Origin: Gemmatimonadota bacterium | GTDB taxonomy: Bacteria > JAAXHH01 | Length of the DNA stretch: 13,917 nucleotides | Assembly (NCBI GenBank): GCA_026713285.1 | Contig: JAPOOT010000165.1 | Location: 1 to 13,917 of the forward strand | Direction: 5' to 3' | Part shown: piece by piece, positions 5,103 to 12,746 of the stretch | How the letters are laid out: each line of letters starts with the position of its first letter | Numbering within the stretch: the stretch's first letter is position 1 | Position numbers and translations under genes: made by a program | The notes under the pieces: generated by a model | Told to the model about the DNA's origin: nothing | Database searches by the model: none | The model's input: only the letters and a program-made list of their open reading frames with translations

Positions 5103-7082
5103 GTGCATACAGGCGATCTGATCATCTTCCGCCATCGCGGGGACATTCAAATAGGCATGCTGCAGGCCGTTTCCCGGAAGAAATTCAAGGTGGCGACCTC
5201 CGCCAACCGGGTCATGGATATCTCGACGGACCCGATTGTTCGATACACTGAAATCCGGGTGCGCGACCTGGCCGAAATGCTGGAAGTCCGGCGAAATATC
5301 GAAGAACAGGCCGGATCCTTCGACCTGGAAGAAGTATGGGAGGTCCTGAAGGACGATCCCGCCGTCTATACTTCGGAGGACATCGGCGAACTGTACTGGG
5401 GCGAACCCGGCTCGCCGGAGCAACGGACGGCCATGCATCTGCATCTGAGCCGCCAGTGCCTCTACTTCTCCGAAGGGGACAACGGCTTCAGGTCCCGCTC
5501 ATCCGAGCAGGTCAGCAACATCCGCGATCAAGAAGCGCGCCAGCAGGCCGTGGAGACCGAGCGGGAAGGATTCAACCGCTGGTTCGCGGACGATACGCGG
5601 CAGGACCTGCACTCCCTGACGAACCGGCAGAAACGCTGGCTATCCCATCTCCGGGAGTACGTCATTCAGGGCGACGAATACACCGCGATCGAAAAAGTGC
5701 GTTCCCTGCTTAAGGAAATACCCACCCTGGCGGGAGGCGACCCGCAACGGTCCGTTTTCGAAGTCATGGTACGCAAGGGGTTCTGGGACGAAGACGAACA
5801 TCTCGATCTGCTGCGTTACGAGATACCGACCGAGTTTTCAGATGAGGTGCTCGCATACGCCGCTTCCTGTCGGTCTTCGGAAGAAGGCCGGGAAGACCTG
5901 ACCGGGTTGCCGATCCTGTCGATAGACGACGCGTCCACCCAGGATATGGACGACGCCCTTTCCGCGGAACGCACCGCGGACGGATACCGGATCGGCGTGC
6001 ATATCACCGACGTGGCCGACCTCGTGCCTCGGGATTCGGTCCTGGACCTCGCGGCCCGGGAACGGATGTCCACCCTCTATCTGCCGGACCGGCACGTCCC
6101 CATGCTGCCCGCCAACCTTTCCCAGGGCCACTGCGCGCTGCTCGAAGGTGAAAGGCGTTGCGCAGTCAGTTTCCTATTCTCGCTGTCATCCGGATTCGAG
6201 TTGCTGGAATCCCGGATCGTGCCTTCCGTGATCGTCAACCGGGCGAGAATGTCCTACGACGAAGCCAACCGACTGCTGGGAACGATTGAGCAACCGTACG
6301 CCGAAGTGCTGCAGATCCTGAACCAGGCGGTGGACGTTTTCTACCAGCGGCGCATCGACCAGGGCGCGGTCGATCTGGAACGCAGTGTAGTCATGATCAA
6401 GGTCGACGGCGAGAAACGCATCCGGATCGTGAACCGGGACACCTCCACCCGTTCCGAGCACATCGTGTCGGAGTTGATGATCCTCGCCAACTGGACCGCC
6501 GCGGCGTACCTGAACGGCCGCGACATGCCCGCGATTTTCCGTACCCAGCCAGAGACCGATCTGGGCGACCTTGAGCAGGCGGAACGCGACGCGGTCTGGC
6601 GCTTCCAGGTGCTGAGAAGGATGAAACCGCTTGAACTGAGCCTGAAGTCCAGCCCGCACGCCACGCTTGGCGTAGATACCTACTGCCAGGTCACGTCGCC
6701 GATCCGCCGCTATGCGGACCTGGTCCATCAGCGGCAGTTGCGGGCGGCCCTGGCGGACGGCTCCCCGGCTTACAACGCCAGTGAAATGATGGACGAATTG
6801 TCCGCCCTGGAACGCAGCAGAATCCTGAACAAGATACAGGCCCGGAGGGAATGGTACTGGCTCCTTAAGTACCTGGAGCAGCGCAAGGACGTCCGGATCC
6901 GGGCGACCGTACTCGAAGCGAGGGAGCGGAACGTCCTTGTCGAATTTCCTGATTACGGATCGCGCATGGCGGTCAAGGTGGAGGGGAGGCCTTCACCCGG
7001 TGAAGAAATCGTGTTAAGTCCCGTCGCAATCGACCCCTGGTCGGGAACGCTCAGATTGCGGCGGATTACAGATCATACCTGA
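5103..7082 (+). CDS. RNase II/R-family 3'-5' exoribonuclease (RNB domain)
   Basis: This 659-aa cytosolic enzyme degrades single-stranded RNA processively from the 3' end. The RNB domain spans about residues 262-555. The Mg2+-binding acids are in SIDDASTQDMDDA, with D275, D281, D283 and D284 matching D201/D207/D209/D210 of E. coli RNase II. The second signature is TSPIRRYADLVHQR (531-544), with R535 as the likely counterpart of R500. A short S1-like OB fold forms the C-terminus (about 597-655). The roughly 260-residue N-terminus does not look like the two cold-shock domains of RNase II/R. It opens with a small beta-rich segment (HTGDLIIFRHRGDIQIGML) followed by a likely winged-helix part (SEDIGELYWG) and a charged helical linker, as in cyanobacterial/plastid-type RNB proteins. 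The GTG at 5103 follows AAAAGGG (5089-5095). The upstream in-frame TTG at 5016 lies in a putative promoter. Confidence 0.92.
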   Translation: MHTGDLIIFRHRGDIQIGMLQAVSRKKFKVATSANRVMDISTDPIVRYTEIRVRDLAEMLEVRRNIEEQAGSFDLEEVWEVLKDDPAVYTSEDIGELYWGEPGSPEQRTAMHLHLSRQCLYFSEGDNGFRSRSSEQVSNIRDQEARQQAVETEREGFNRWFADDTRQDLHSLTNRQKRWLSHLREYVIQGDEYTAIEKVRSLLKEIPTLAGGDPQRSVFEVMVRKGFWDEDEHLDLLRYEIPTEFSDEVLAYAASCRSSEEGREDLTGLPILSIDDASTQDMDDALSAERTADGYRIGVHITDVADLVPRDSVLDLAARERMSTLYLPDRHVPMLPANLSQGHCALLEGERRCAVSFLFSLSSGFELLESRIVPSVIVNRARMSYDEANRLLGTIEQPYAEVLQILNQAVDVFYQRRIDQGAVDLERSVVMIKVDGEKRIRIVNRDTSTRSEHIVSELMILANWTAAAYLNGRDMPAIFRTQPETDLGDLEQAERDAVWRFQVLRRMKPLELSLKSSPHATLGVDTYCQVTSPIRRYADLVHQRQLRAALADGSPAYNASEMMDELSALERSRILNKIQARREWYWLLKYLEQRKDVRIRATVLEARERNVLVEFPDYGSRMAVKVEGRPSPGEEIVLSPVAIDPWSGTLRLRRITDHT

Positions 7083-7100
7083 ACAGGAAGGAGCATTGCC

Positions 7101-7502
7101 TTGGTAAAGATTCATTCACTGGAACACGTGGCCGTGGCCTACCGGGACACGGACGCCGCGGCAAAGTGGTACTGCGACGTGCTGGGCTTCGAGATCGCGC
7201 TCAGATTCAATAATCCCGGGAACGACGCGAATATCTACTTCATCCGGGATCCCAGAGGAACGGGACACATCGAGATCATCCCCATGCCCGGTGACGACGA
7301 CACGCAACTCGCCGACATCCGAACCGCCCACGTTCATCTTGCCTTTAACGTGGATGACATGGACGAAGCCGTCGCCGTACTCGAATCGAAGGGTGTGAAA
7401 CTGGAAGGTCCGCCAGCGAGGGCGGGAGAGAACATCCTGCTTTTCTTCCGCGATCCGGAAGGGGCTCCGCTGCAACTGGTGCAGCGCGCGAAACCGCTCT
7501 AA
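7101..7502 (+). CDS. VOC-family protein, glyoxalase I-like
   Basis: This is a 133-aa vicinal-oxygen-chelate protein made of two beta-alpha-beta-beta-beta modules. The first module has LEHVAVAYRDTDAAAKWYCD (7-26) and HIEIIP (56-61); the second has HVHLAFNVDDMDEAV (77-91) and DPEGAPLQLVQ (118-128). Likely metal ligands are H9, E58 and H79. The fourth position, commonly Glu in lactoylglutathione lyase and other VOC enzymes, is Q125 here. A metal-dependent lyase role is therefore plausible but not assured. It could also be an epimerase-like or binding protein. The start is a TTG at 7101 with a strong GGAAGGAGC Shine-Dalgarno (7085-7094). The gene follows the RNase by 18 bp, so the two are probably one operon. 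It ends 10 bp from the convergent receptor gene, leaving no room for a terminator between them. Confidence 0.88.
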   Translation: MVKIHSLEHVAVAYRDTDAAAKWYCDVLGFEIALRFNNPGNDANIYFIRDPRGTGHIEIIPMPGDDDTQLADIRTAHVHLAFNVDDMDEAVAVLESKGVKLEGPPARAGENILLFFRDPEGAPLQLVQRAKPL

Positions 7503-7512
7503 GGTCGAAAAA

Positions 7513-10116
7513 TCAGAAGCCTATTTCGAAACCCATGCGGATTTCCCGGGGTGGGGCGTACTGTTGGGGATCCAGGCTCAACAGGCGCCTCAACCGGATA
7601 AACTCCTCCGAACGGCCCGAAAATGATTCCAGGGTGTATCCATCGTCCCCCGGACGTCCCGTGTTGGCATAAACGCTTACGACATTCCGGCGATCGAACA
7701 CGTTCCGGACCTCCGAGAACAGCGTGTAATTGAATCCGCCGGCCTTGAAACGCTTTTTAACGCGGAGATCGAGATTGACAAAGGCCGGCAGGCGCGCCTG
7801 GTTCCGTTCGGTTGCCGTACTTTCGCGCAAGGTGTTGGTCGGCGTGTACGGCAGGCCGCTGCCGAAGTAGCCGATCAGGGACAACCCCCATCCGCTGAGC
7901 GGAACGCCCAGGATGCGCCGCTGGATGGTATCGGGCGCAAGCATGTTCATCACGGCTTTCGCGGTATGCCGCTGGTCGAAGGCGAGCGGGAAATAGCCTC
8001 TCTCGCCGGAATCGGCCTGCTCCGCGTGCTCCTGGGGCGAGGAAGCGCTTCCCCGGGCGATGGAATAGGTGTAGTTGAAGGACCCGGAAAGCACGCGCGA
8101 CACGTCCCGTTTCACGATCAGTTCGACGCTGCGCACGGAGCCGAAGTCCGCGTTGTTGAAGATGTAATACATCCCACCGGGGTACTGGACCTGTGCCGTC
8201 GAGGTCAGGTTGGAAATGGTCTTGTAGGACGCCGTAAACCCGATCCGGACGTCCCCTGTAAGCATATGCTCCAGCCCGAACTCATAGGCCACCGTCTTCT
8301 GGGGCGCAAGGTCCGGGTTTCCCAGCCGCGGGGAATCTCCGCTGAAGTCGCGTCTCAGGTTCGCGTAGGCGAGCCGGAACTCGGGCGGCTGGTAGAAGTA
8401 ACCGTAATTGAACCGGAGCAGGCTCCGCGGCGTAAATGAGTGGGAAACGCCGAGCCGGGGACTCAGCCGGATCTTGGTCGAGTTGTCTCTTCGCTCCGCC
8501 TGGCCCGTGGGCAGATCGACAAAAAACCGCTGGCTCGTGTCCAGGTAGTCCACCCGGAGTCCGGCGTCGACGATCAGCCTGCTCAATTCAAGTTTGTTCT
8601 GAAAGTAAAGCGCGCCTTCCACGGGATTGACGGAATACCTCTGGCCGCGCGGCGCGGCCTGAAGAAAGGACCTCTCGTCCCAGTTCAGCCGGTACCACTG
8701 CGCTTCGGCGCCCGCCCGGATCTGGCTCCAATAGGTTATCTGACCGCTCAGGTCGGCCCGGACCCCGTAGTACGTAGCCCGGGTATCCCGGTAGAGCGGG
8801 AAGAAATCGCCTGCATCGGTAAAGGGAAGCCCCTCGTATCGTTCCGAGGGCAGTTGGGTGGATTCATAGATCGATCCGTCGTACTCGCCGAGGCTGTTTT
8901 GCGAGTAGCCCGGCCACTGCGTCCAATACCGGTCCGTAAGCACGGAGGGAAACAGCGTGCTGTTGGTGGAATACCTGTAGAACCGGGCAGTATAGAAGAA
9001 ACGCGGGCTGATGTTCTGGCTGACGGACAGGTTAAGCGCGTGGCTCCGGGCCTGTCGTTCGGGCAGCCCGTCCGGGTTGAAATCGTAGGATAGTCCGTTT
9101 TCATTGCGGTGGTCGTACTGAAGATGGCGCTGACGGAAGTAATGCCCGCTGACCTTCAGTTTCATTAGGGGATAGGGTTTGAACACCAGGTTGCCCGCCA
9201 CCGTGGCCAGAGATCGGCTGTTGTGCGGGATATGGTGCCCGTCGCTCAACACCTGGCCGGAAAGAAAGTAACCGCCACGGTCTTCGAGCCAGGGCAGCGC
9301 GCCGCTCAGTATGCCCTCGAGGCGCCCACCTCTTCCCGCCGAAGTTTCGCCGAAGCCTCCGGACGCCAGGTTGTACTGGGACTGCATGGCCGTCGCGGCC
9401 CTGAGGGTACCGGACAGGGAACCGCTTCCCTCGCGGGTCACGATATTGACGACACCGGACATGGCCTCCCCGTACTGCGCATTGAAACCGCCCCGGTTGA
9501 TTACCAGTTCCTCGACCGAGCCAAGCTGAAAATGCGTTCCCATGCCGCCCAGCAGGGGATCCTCCAGGGTGGCTCCGTCCACGTAATAGGAGATCTCGTT
9601 CCCGCGGCCGCCTCTAACGTGCAGGTTCCCTTCGGCATCGCGGACCACCCCGTTCTGCAGAAAGATGAGGTCCGACAGATCCGTCACGGGCAGAGACTCG
9701 ATTTCACGGGGAACGATCACTTCGCTCGAAGCGGTCAGGTCCGACCGGATCGAGGTCCTCGGCGCGGTGATGGCAACGGGCTCTGCCAGGTCGAGTATCG
9801 TCGTTTCCAGTTCGAAATCGATCCGCGTGGTGCGGTCGCTGTTAACGGCAAACTCCTGTGTCCGGATTGGCAGGTAACCGATCATCTGGACTTCGAGCCG
9901 GATGGAGCCTACTGGAACGTTGAGGATGAAATACTCGCCGTTCAAGCCGGATATGGCCCGCAATTCGGTACCTTCGGCGCGAACCGTGACACCCGCCAGC
10001 GGATCGTTGGTCGCCGCGTCCCGGACGAATCCCGTGACTTTGCCGGAGGTAGCCGCATGCGCCGAAAACGAAGCAAGACCGCAGTATAGGATGAACAGCG
10101 TAGCGAGGCGCTTCAT
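7513..10116 (-). CDS. TonB-dependent outer-membrane receptor with carboxypeptidase-regulatory-like domain
   Basis: This 867-aa protein is an outer-membrane active transporter driven by TonB. A signal peptide occupies residues 1-21 (MKRLATLFILYCGLASFSAHA). Next is a carboxypeptidase-regulatory-like beta-sandwich (about 26-104, with GFVRDAATNDPLAGVTV and GEYFILNVPVG). The plug follows (about 125-230, with LHVRGGRGNEISYYVDG and GGFNAQYGEAMSGVVNIVTREG), then a long barrel rich in aromatic beta-strands that ends in GFEIGF with the terminal Phe needed for outer-membrane assembly. The CarboxypepD_reg-plug layout is common in the FCB group and in uptake of large or unusual ligands. No SusD-like partner lies next to it, and the ligand cannot be predicted. 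Two adjacent ATGs occur (10119 and 10116). The Shine-Dalgarno GGGAG gives a 5-nt gap to 10116, which I prefer; TTG at 10128 overlaps that site. Confidence 0.93.
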   Translation of the reverse strand: MKRLATLFILYCGLASFSAHAATSGKVTGFVRDAATNDPLAGVTVRAEGTELRAISGLNGEYFILNVPVGSIRLEVQMIGYLPIRTQEFAVNSDRTTRIDFELETTILDLAEPVAITAPRTSIRSDLTASSEVIVPREIESLPVTDLSDLIFLQNGVVRDAEGNLHVRGGRGNEISYYVDGATLEDPLLGGMGTHFQLGSVEELVINRGGFNAQYGEAMSGVVNIVTREGSGSLSGTLRAATAMQSQYNLASGGFGETSAGRGGRLEGILSGALPWLEDRGGYFLSGQVLSDGHHIPHNSRSLATVAGNLVFKPYPLMKLKVSGHYFRQRHLQYDHRNENGLSYDFNPDGLPERQARSHALNLSVSQNISPRFFYTARFYRYSTNSTLFPSVLTDRYWTQWPGYSQNSLGEYDGSIYESTQLPSERYEGLPFTDAGDFFPLYRDTRATYYGVRADLSGQITYWSQIRAGAEAQWYRLNWDERSFLQAAPRGQRYSVNPVEGALYFQNKLELSRLIVDAGLRVDYLDTSQRFFVDLPTGQAERRDNSTKIRLSPRLGVSHSFTPRSLLRFNYGYFYQPPEFRLAYANLRRDFSGDSPRLGNPDLAPQKTVAYEFGLEHMLTGDVRIGFTASYKTISNLTSTAQVQYPGGMYYIFNNADFGSVRSVELIVKRDVSRVLSGSFNYTYSIARGSASSPQEHAEQADSGERGYFPLAFDQRHTAKAVMNMLAPDTIQRRILGVPLSGWGLSLIGYFGSGLPYTPTNTLRESTATERNQARLPAFVNLDLRVKKRFKAGGFNYTLFSEVRNVFDRRNVVSVYANTGRPGDDGYTLESFSGRSEEFIRLRRLLSLDPQQYAPPREIRMGFEIGF

Positions 10117-10405
10117 CATCTCTCCCAATCAACAGGCAAAACGGACCCGGGTGCGCAATACCCGCGACATCGCGTCATGGCCTGGCCACGTCATGGCCTG
10201 CCCGCGACATCGCGTCATGGCCGGTACGCGTCTATTAAAGATCACCCGTAATCATAAAGTTCGCAAATAACATGCCGACAGGTATTCAGGACCGGTGTTT
10301 TCGTCCCGGACCGGCCAAAAACAGGAATTCAGGGACCGAACCGCGCGAGTCTCGGGAAATAACAGGAAATCCCCTTCAGAAAGATGTGAAAGGTTTTGCG
10401 TATGA
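10117..10405. other. Intergenic region between receptor and glycosyltransferase
   Basis: These 289 bp contain no credible gene. The receptor-proximal part holds the 22-bp repeat pair. The distal part holds a loose direct repeat, CAGGTATTCAGGACCGG (10279-10295) and CAGGAATTCAGGGACCGA (10322-10339). On the minus strand AT-rich candidates such as TATGAT and TTTAAT lie between about 10230 and 10260, but none has a well-spaced -35, so no promoter is called. No clear terminator for the glycosyltransferase gene is seen. The Shine-Dalgarno of the receptor lies at the left end. Confidence 0.55.
10161..10222. repeat. Duplicated 22-bp element with inner palindrome, upstream of the receptor gene
   Basis: An identical 22-bp sequence occurs at 10161-10182 and 10201-10222, exactly 40 bp apart (start to start). 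Each copy contains the perfect inverted repeat CGCGA-CA-TCGCG (10163-10174 and 10203-10214). The segment between them holds a third CGTCATGGCC (10189-10198, after 10173 and before 10213) and a second palindrome, TGGCC-T-GGCCA (10178-10188). The block sits 45-106 bp before the receptor ATG, where a repressor or activator would bind. It is short and irregularly spaced, so it is not a CRISPR array. An operator role is inference. Confidence 0.65.
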
Positions 10406-11317
10406 TCAGCCGTCCGTTGTCCCGTCGCAGCATGCTTCGAATTGCCGTTTGAATTGACGTTTCCTGTCCCGGTAGCGGTCGGCTTCCTCGAATTTGCGCC
10501 GCTTCTCCGCGCCGGCGACGTAAATGTCTATTTTCCGGTATAGGGTATCCAGCGCGGCGGACAGTGCATCTCCTTCCAGTACGCCGCTTCGGATCAGCTT
10601 CTCCAGCGCACGGATGCGGAAACGGTCCATGCCCCAGTAACGGCGCGACAACTGGTCATCATGGCCGCCGAACTTCTTCAGCAGGGGTTCGGCGATATAG
10701 AGTACGGGTTCACGCGCACAGATGCGCAGCCACAGGTCGTAGTCTTCGCACACCGGCAGTTCCGGATCGAACATGCCGTAGCGATCGAACAGGTCTCGAT
10801 GTATAAGCGCCGAAGAAGGAGAAATGACGCACAGGGGCAGGCACTGGCTGAAGATGCGGCCCCCGGACTTGGCATGCTTCTTCATGGGATTGACCCGTCT
10901 GCCCTTGCGGATCCAGATTTCGTCGGTATGGCAGAACCGGATTCCCGGCTCGCGCGCAAGGGCGCGGCACTGCTTCTCCAGCTTGCGGGGAAGCCATTCG
11001 TCGTCCGAGTCGAGGAAGGCGACCCAATCGTGCTTCGCAGCGCGGATGCCGTGGTTCCTGGCCGCGCTGACGCCCTGGTTTTCCTGCCGGATGTACCGTA
11101 CTTCCGGAGTTCCCTCTCGCGGAGTTCCCTCTTTGGCAAATTCGTCCGAAATTCGCTCCATGAGAGCCGGAGTCGCGTCTGTCGAACCATCGTCGATCAC
11201 GACGATCTCCGACGGCGGCGACGACTGCGCCAGGACGGAACGGATCGCCGCCGGCAGGCTTTCCTCGCGATTGAACGTGGGCATCACGACGGATACGGCG
11301 AGGCTTTTCGATTCCAT
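10406..11317 (-). CDS. Glycosyltransferase family 2 (GT-A fold)
   Basis: This is a 303-aa cytosolic or membrane-associated GT2 enzyme with no membrane segment. The N-terminal nucleotide-sugar fold opens with VSVVMPTFNREESLPAAIRS (8-27) and includes VVIDDGSTD (39-47, D42-D43). The metal-binding DxD motif is FLDSDDEWLP (101-110). The acceptor half has PVCEDYDLWLRIC (188-200), where E191-D192 is the likely catalytic base region. The stretches CHTDEIWIRKGRRVNPMKKH (129-148) and GGHDDQLSRRYWGMDRFRI (217-235) mark a well-conserved subfamily I recognise in other bacterial genomes, but whose acceptor I do not know. The C-terminus (about 250-303) is charged and probably helical. A 5-residue duplication (EGTPR/EGTPE, 63-72) lies in a loop. 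The gene begins 61 bp after the response regulator on the same strand. The Shine-Dalgarno is weak. Confidence 0.9.
   Translation of the reverse strand: MESKSLAVSVVMPTFNREESLPAAIRSVLAQSSPPSEIVVIDDGSTDATPALMERISDEFAKEGTPREGTPEVRYIRQENQGVSAARNHGIRAAKHDWVAFLDSDDEWLPRKLEKQCRALAREPGIRFCHTDEIWIRKGRRVNPMKKHAKSGGRIFSQCLPLCVISPSSALIHRDLFDRYGMFDPELPVCEDYDLWLRICAREPVLYIAEPLLKKFGGHDDQLSRRYWGMDRFRIRALEKLIRSGVLEGDALSAALDTLYRKIDIYVAGAEKRRKFEEADRYRDRKRQFKRQFEACCDGTTDG
11105..11134. repeat. 15-bp in-frame tandem duplication inside the glycosyltransferase gene
   Basis: CGGAGTTCCCTCT is repeated at 11105-11117 and 11120-11132, a 15-bp period that adds five codons (EGTPR then EGTPE, residues 63-72). Thirteen of 15 positions are identical. 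It lies in the loop between the DDGST strand-helix unit and the next strand, so it should be tolerated. The near identity suggests a recent slippage event. Confidence 0.7.
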
Positions 11318-11378
11318 TACCCGGTACCGACTGTAAGCGTTATCCCGGTCGACGGATGGCGTCCCTCCGGAAGGTTCG

Positions 11379-12728
11379 TCACTGAAGATCGTATTTCTTG
11401 ATCTTGTACTGGATGGTCCTGACCGTCACCCCGAGGGCTTCCGCCGCGCGCGTTCGATTGCCGCCCGACTCCAGCAGCGCCTGTTGAATGAGGCGTTTCT
11501 CCGCCTGTCCCCTGGTGTCCTTGAGCGTACCCTGTACGGGCCCCGCGCTTGAAACGGCCGCCGGAGCATGGTGGAAATCGGGCAGATGTTCCGGCAGGAT
11601 GCGTTCGCCGTCGCTCAATACAACGGCGCTTTCGATGGCGTTCTCCACTTCCCTGATGTTTCCGGGCCAGTCGTACTTCGTGCAGATCTCCAGGGCGTCG
11701 TCGGTGATGTATTTGTCTTCGAGCCCGTTCTCCCGCGTGTATTTCCGGATGAAATAGTCGATGAGGGGCGGGATGTCGTCCGGATGCTCGCGCAGGGGAG
11801 GAACGAGAATGGGGATGACGTTCAAGCGGTAGTAGAGGTCCTGCCGGTAACGCCCTTCCGTAACCGCGTCCTCCAGGTTCCGGTTGGTGGCCGCGATCAC
11901 GCGGACGTCGATATGCAGCGGTTCGGTTCCGCCGAGTCTTTCGAACCGGCGTTCCTGCAAGACGCGCAGCAGCTTAACTTGAACGCTACCGGTTATTTCG
12001 CCGATTTCGTCCAGGAATATCGTTCCTCCGGCCGCCCGCTCGAAGTACCCCTTGCGCGTCGTGCTGAGCGCACCGGTGTACGCCCCCTTTTCGGTACCGA
12101 AGAGTTCGCTTTCCAGCAGGCTTTCAGGTATCGAGGCGCAACTCACATCCACGAACGGCCGGTCCTTTCGATAGCTCCTGGCGTGTATCGCCCGGGCGAT
12201 CAGGCTCTTGCCCGTACCGCTCTCGCCAAGCAGCAGGACCGTGGTATTGGCCCTGGCGACCTTGTCCACCCGATCGAAAATACCTCTGATCTGGACGCTT
12301 TCGCCAATGATGTCCGGGTCGGGAGTGGACGAAGACCCGGGCGACCCTTCCGCGCGCCGCTTGTTCTTCTTCTCCTGCAGCGCCCCTTCGATGGTGGCGA
12401 GCAGTTCCTCGACCTTGACCGGCTTGGTCAGGTAGGAAAATGCGCCGTCGCGCATGGCCTTTACAGCCGTCTCGACCGTGGCGAAGGCCGTCATCATGAT
12501 GATACTCGTCTCCGGAGAGGCGCCGGTCATGCGCTTGATCAGGTTTAGTCCGTTGATCCGTGGCATTTTCATATCTGTGAGCAAAACGTCGAATCGGTCG
12601 TTCCGGGCCGTTTCATAGGCCTGCTCACCGTCCGCCACACCCTTTACTTCGTACCCCTCGCCCGATAGCAATTCCACCAGTCCTTCCCGGGTGTTCCGGT
12701 CGTCTTCCGCGATCAGGATGCGTTCCAT
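11379..12728 (-). CDS. NtrC-family sigma54-dependent response regulator
   Basis: This 449-aa regulator has the full three-domain plan. The receiver domain (1-120) has acidic D9/D10, phosphoacceptor D52 in LLTDMKMP, T80 and K102. The AAA+ sigma54-activation domain (about 140-375) has Walker A GESGTGKS (168-175) and Walker B in TIFLDEIGE, with D240/E241. The sigma54-contact loop reads GAYTGA (215-220) instead of the usual GAFTGA. Sensor-type R residues lie in YYRLNVIPILVPPLREH (299-315). A Fis-type helix-turn-helix closes the protein (about 407-447, GGNRTRAAEALGVTVRTIQYKIKKY). It should bind enhancer sites and remodel sigma54 holoenzyme at -24/-12 promoters after phosphorylation by the adjacent kinase, whose stop codon lies 18 bp upstream. 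The start at 12728 has AGGGG about 6 nt before it. No convincing -24/-12 promoter is visible in this window, so its targets lie elsewhere or are degenerate. Confidence 0.96.
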   Translation of the reverse strand: MERILIAEDDRNTREGLVELLSGEGYEVKGVADGEQAYETARNDRFDVLLTDMKMPRINGLNLIKRMTGASPETSIIMMTAFATVETAVKAMRDGAFSYLTKPVKVEELLATIEGALQEKKNKRRAEGSPGSSSTPDPDIIGESVQIRGIFDRVDKVARANTTVLLLGESGTGKSLIARAIHARSYRKDRPFVDVSCASIPESLLESELFGTEKGAYTGALSTTRKGYFERAAGGTIFLDEIGEITGSVQVKLLRVLQERRFERLGGTEPLHIDVRVIAATNRNLEDAVTEGRYRQDLYYRLNVIPILVPPLREHPDDIPPLIDYFIRKYTRENGLEDKYITDDALEICTKYDWPGNIREVENAIESAVVLSDGERILPEHLPDFHHAPAAVSSAGPVQGTLKDTRGQAEKRLIQQALLESGGNRTRAAEALGVTVRTIQYKIKKYDLQ

Positions 12729-12746
12729 TAAATACCCCTGTTCCGT

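Noticed and set aside
9223..10089. A 288-codon plus-strand open frame opposite the receptor N-terminus
   Set aside because: Antisense to the signal peptide, regulatory-like domain and plug; nothing protein-like beyond composition.
10161..10222. A CRISPR-like array
   Set aside because: Only two full repeats of 22 bp with an 18-bp gap that itself holds part of the repeat, and no cas genes; better explained as operator sites.
11568..12548. A 326-codon plus-strand open frame opposite the response regulator
   Set aside because: It mirrors the AAA+ gene, lacks any domain signature and has no ribosome-binding context; an antisense shadow.
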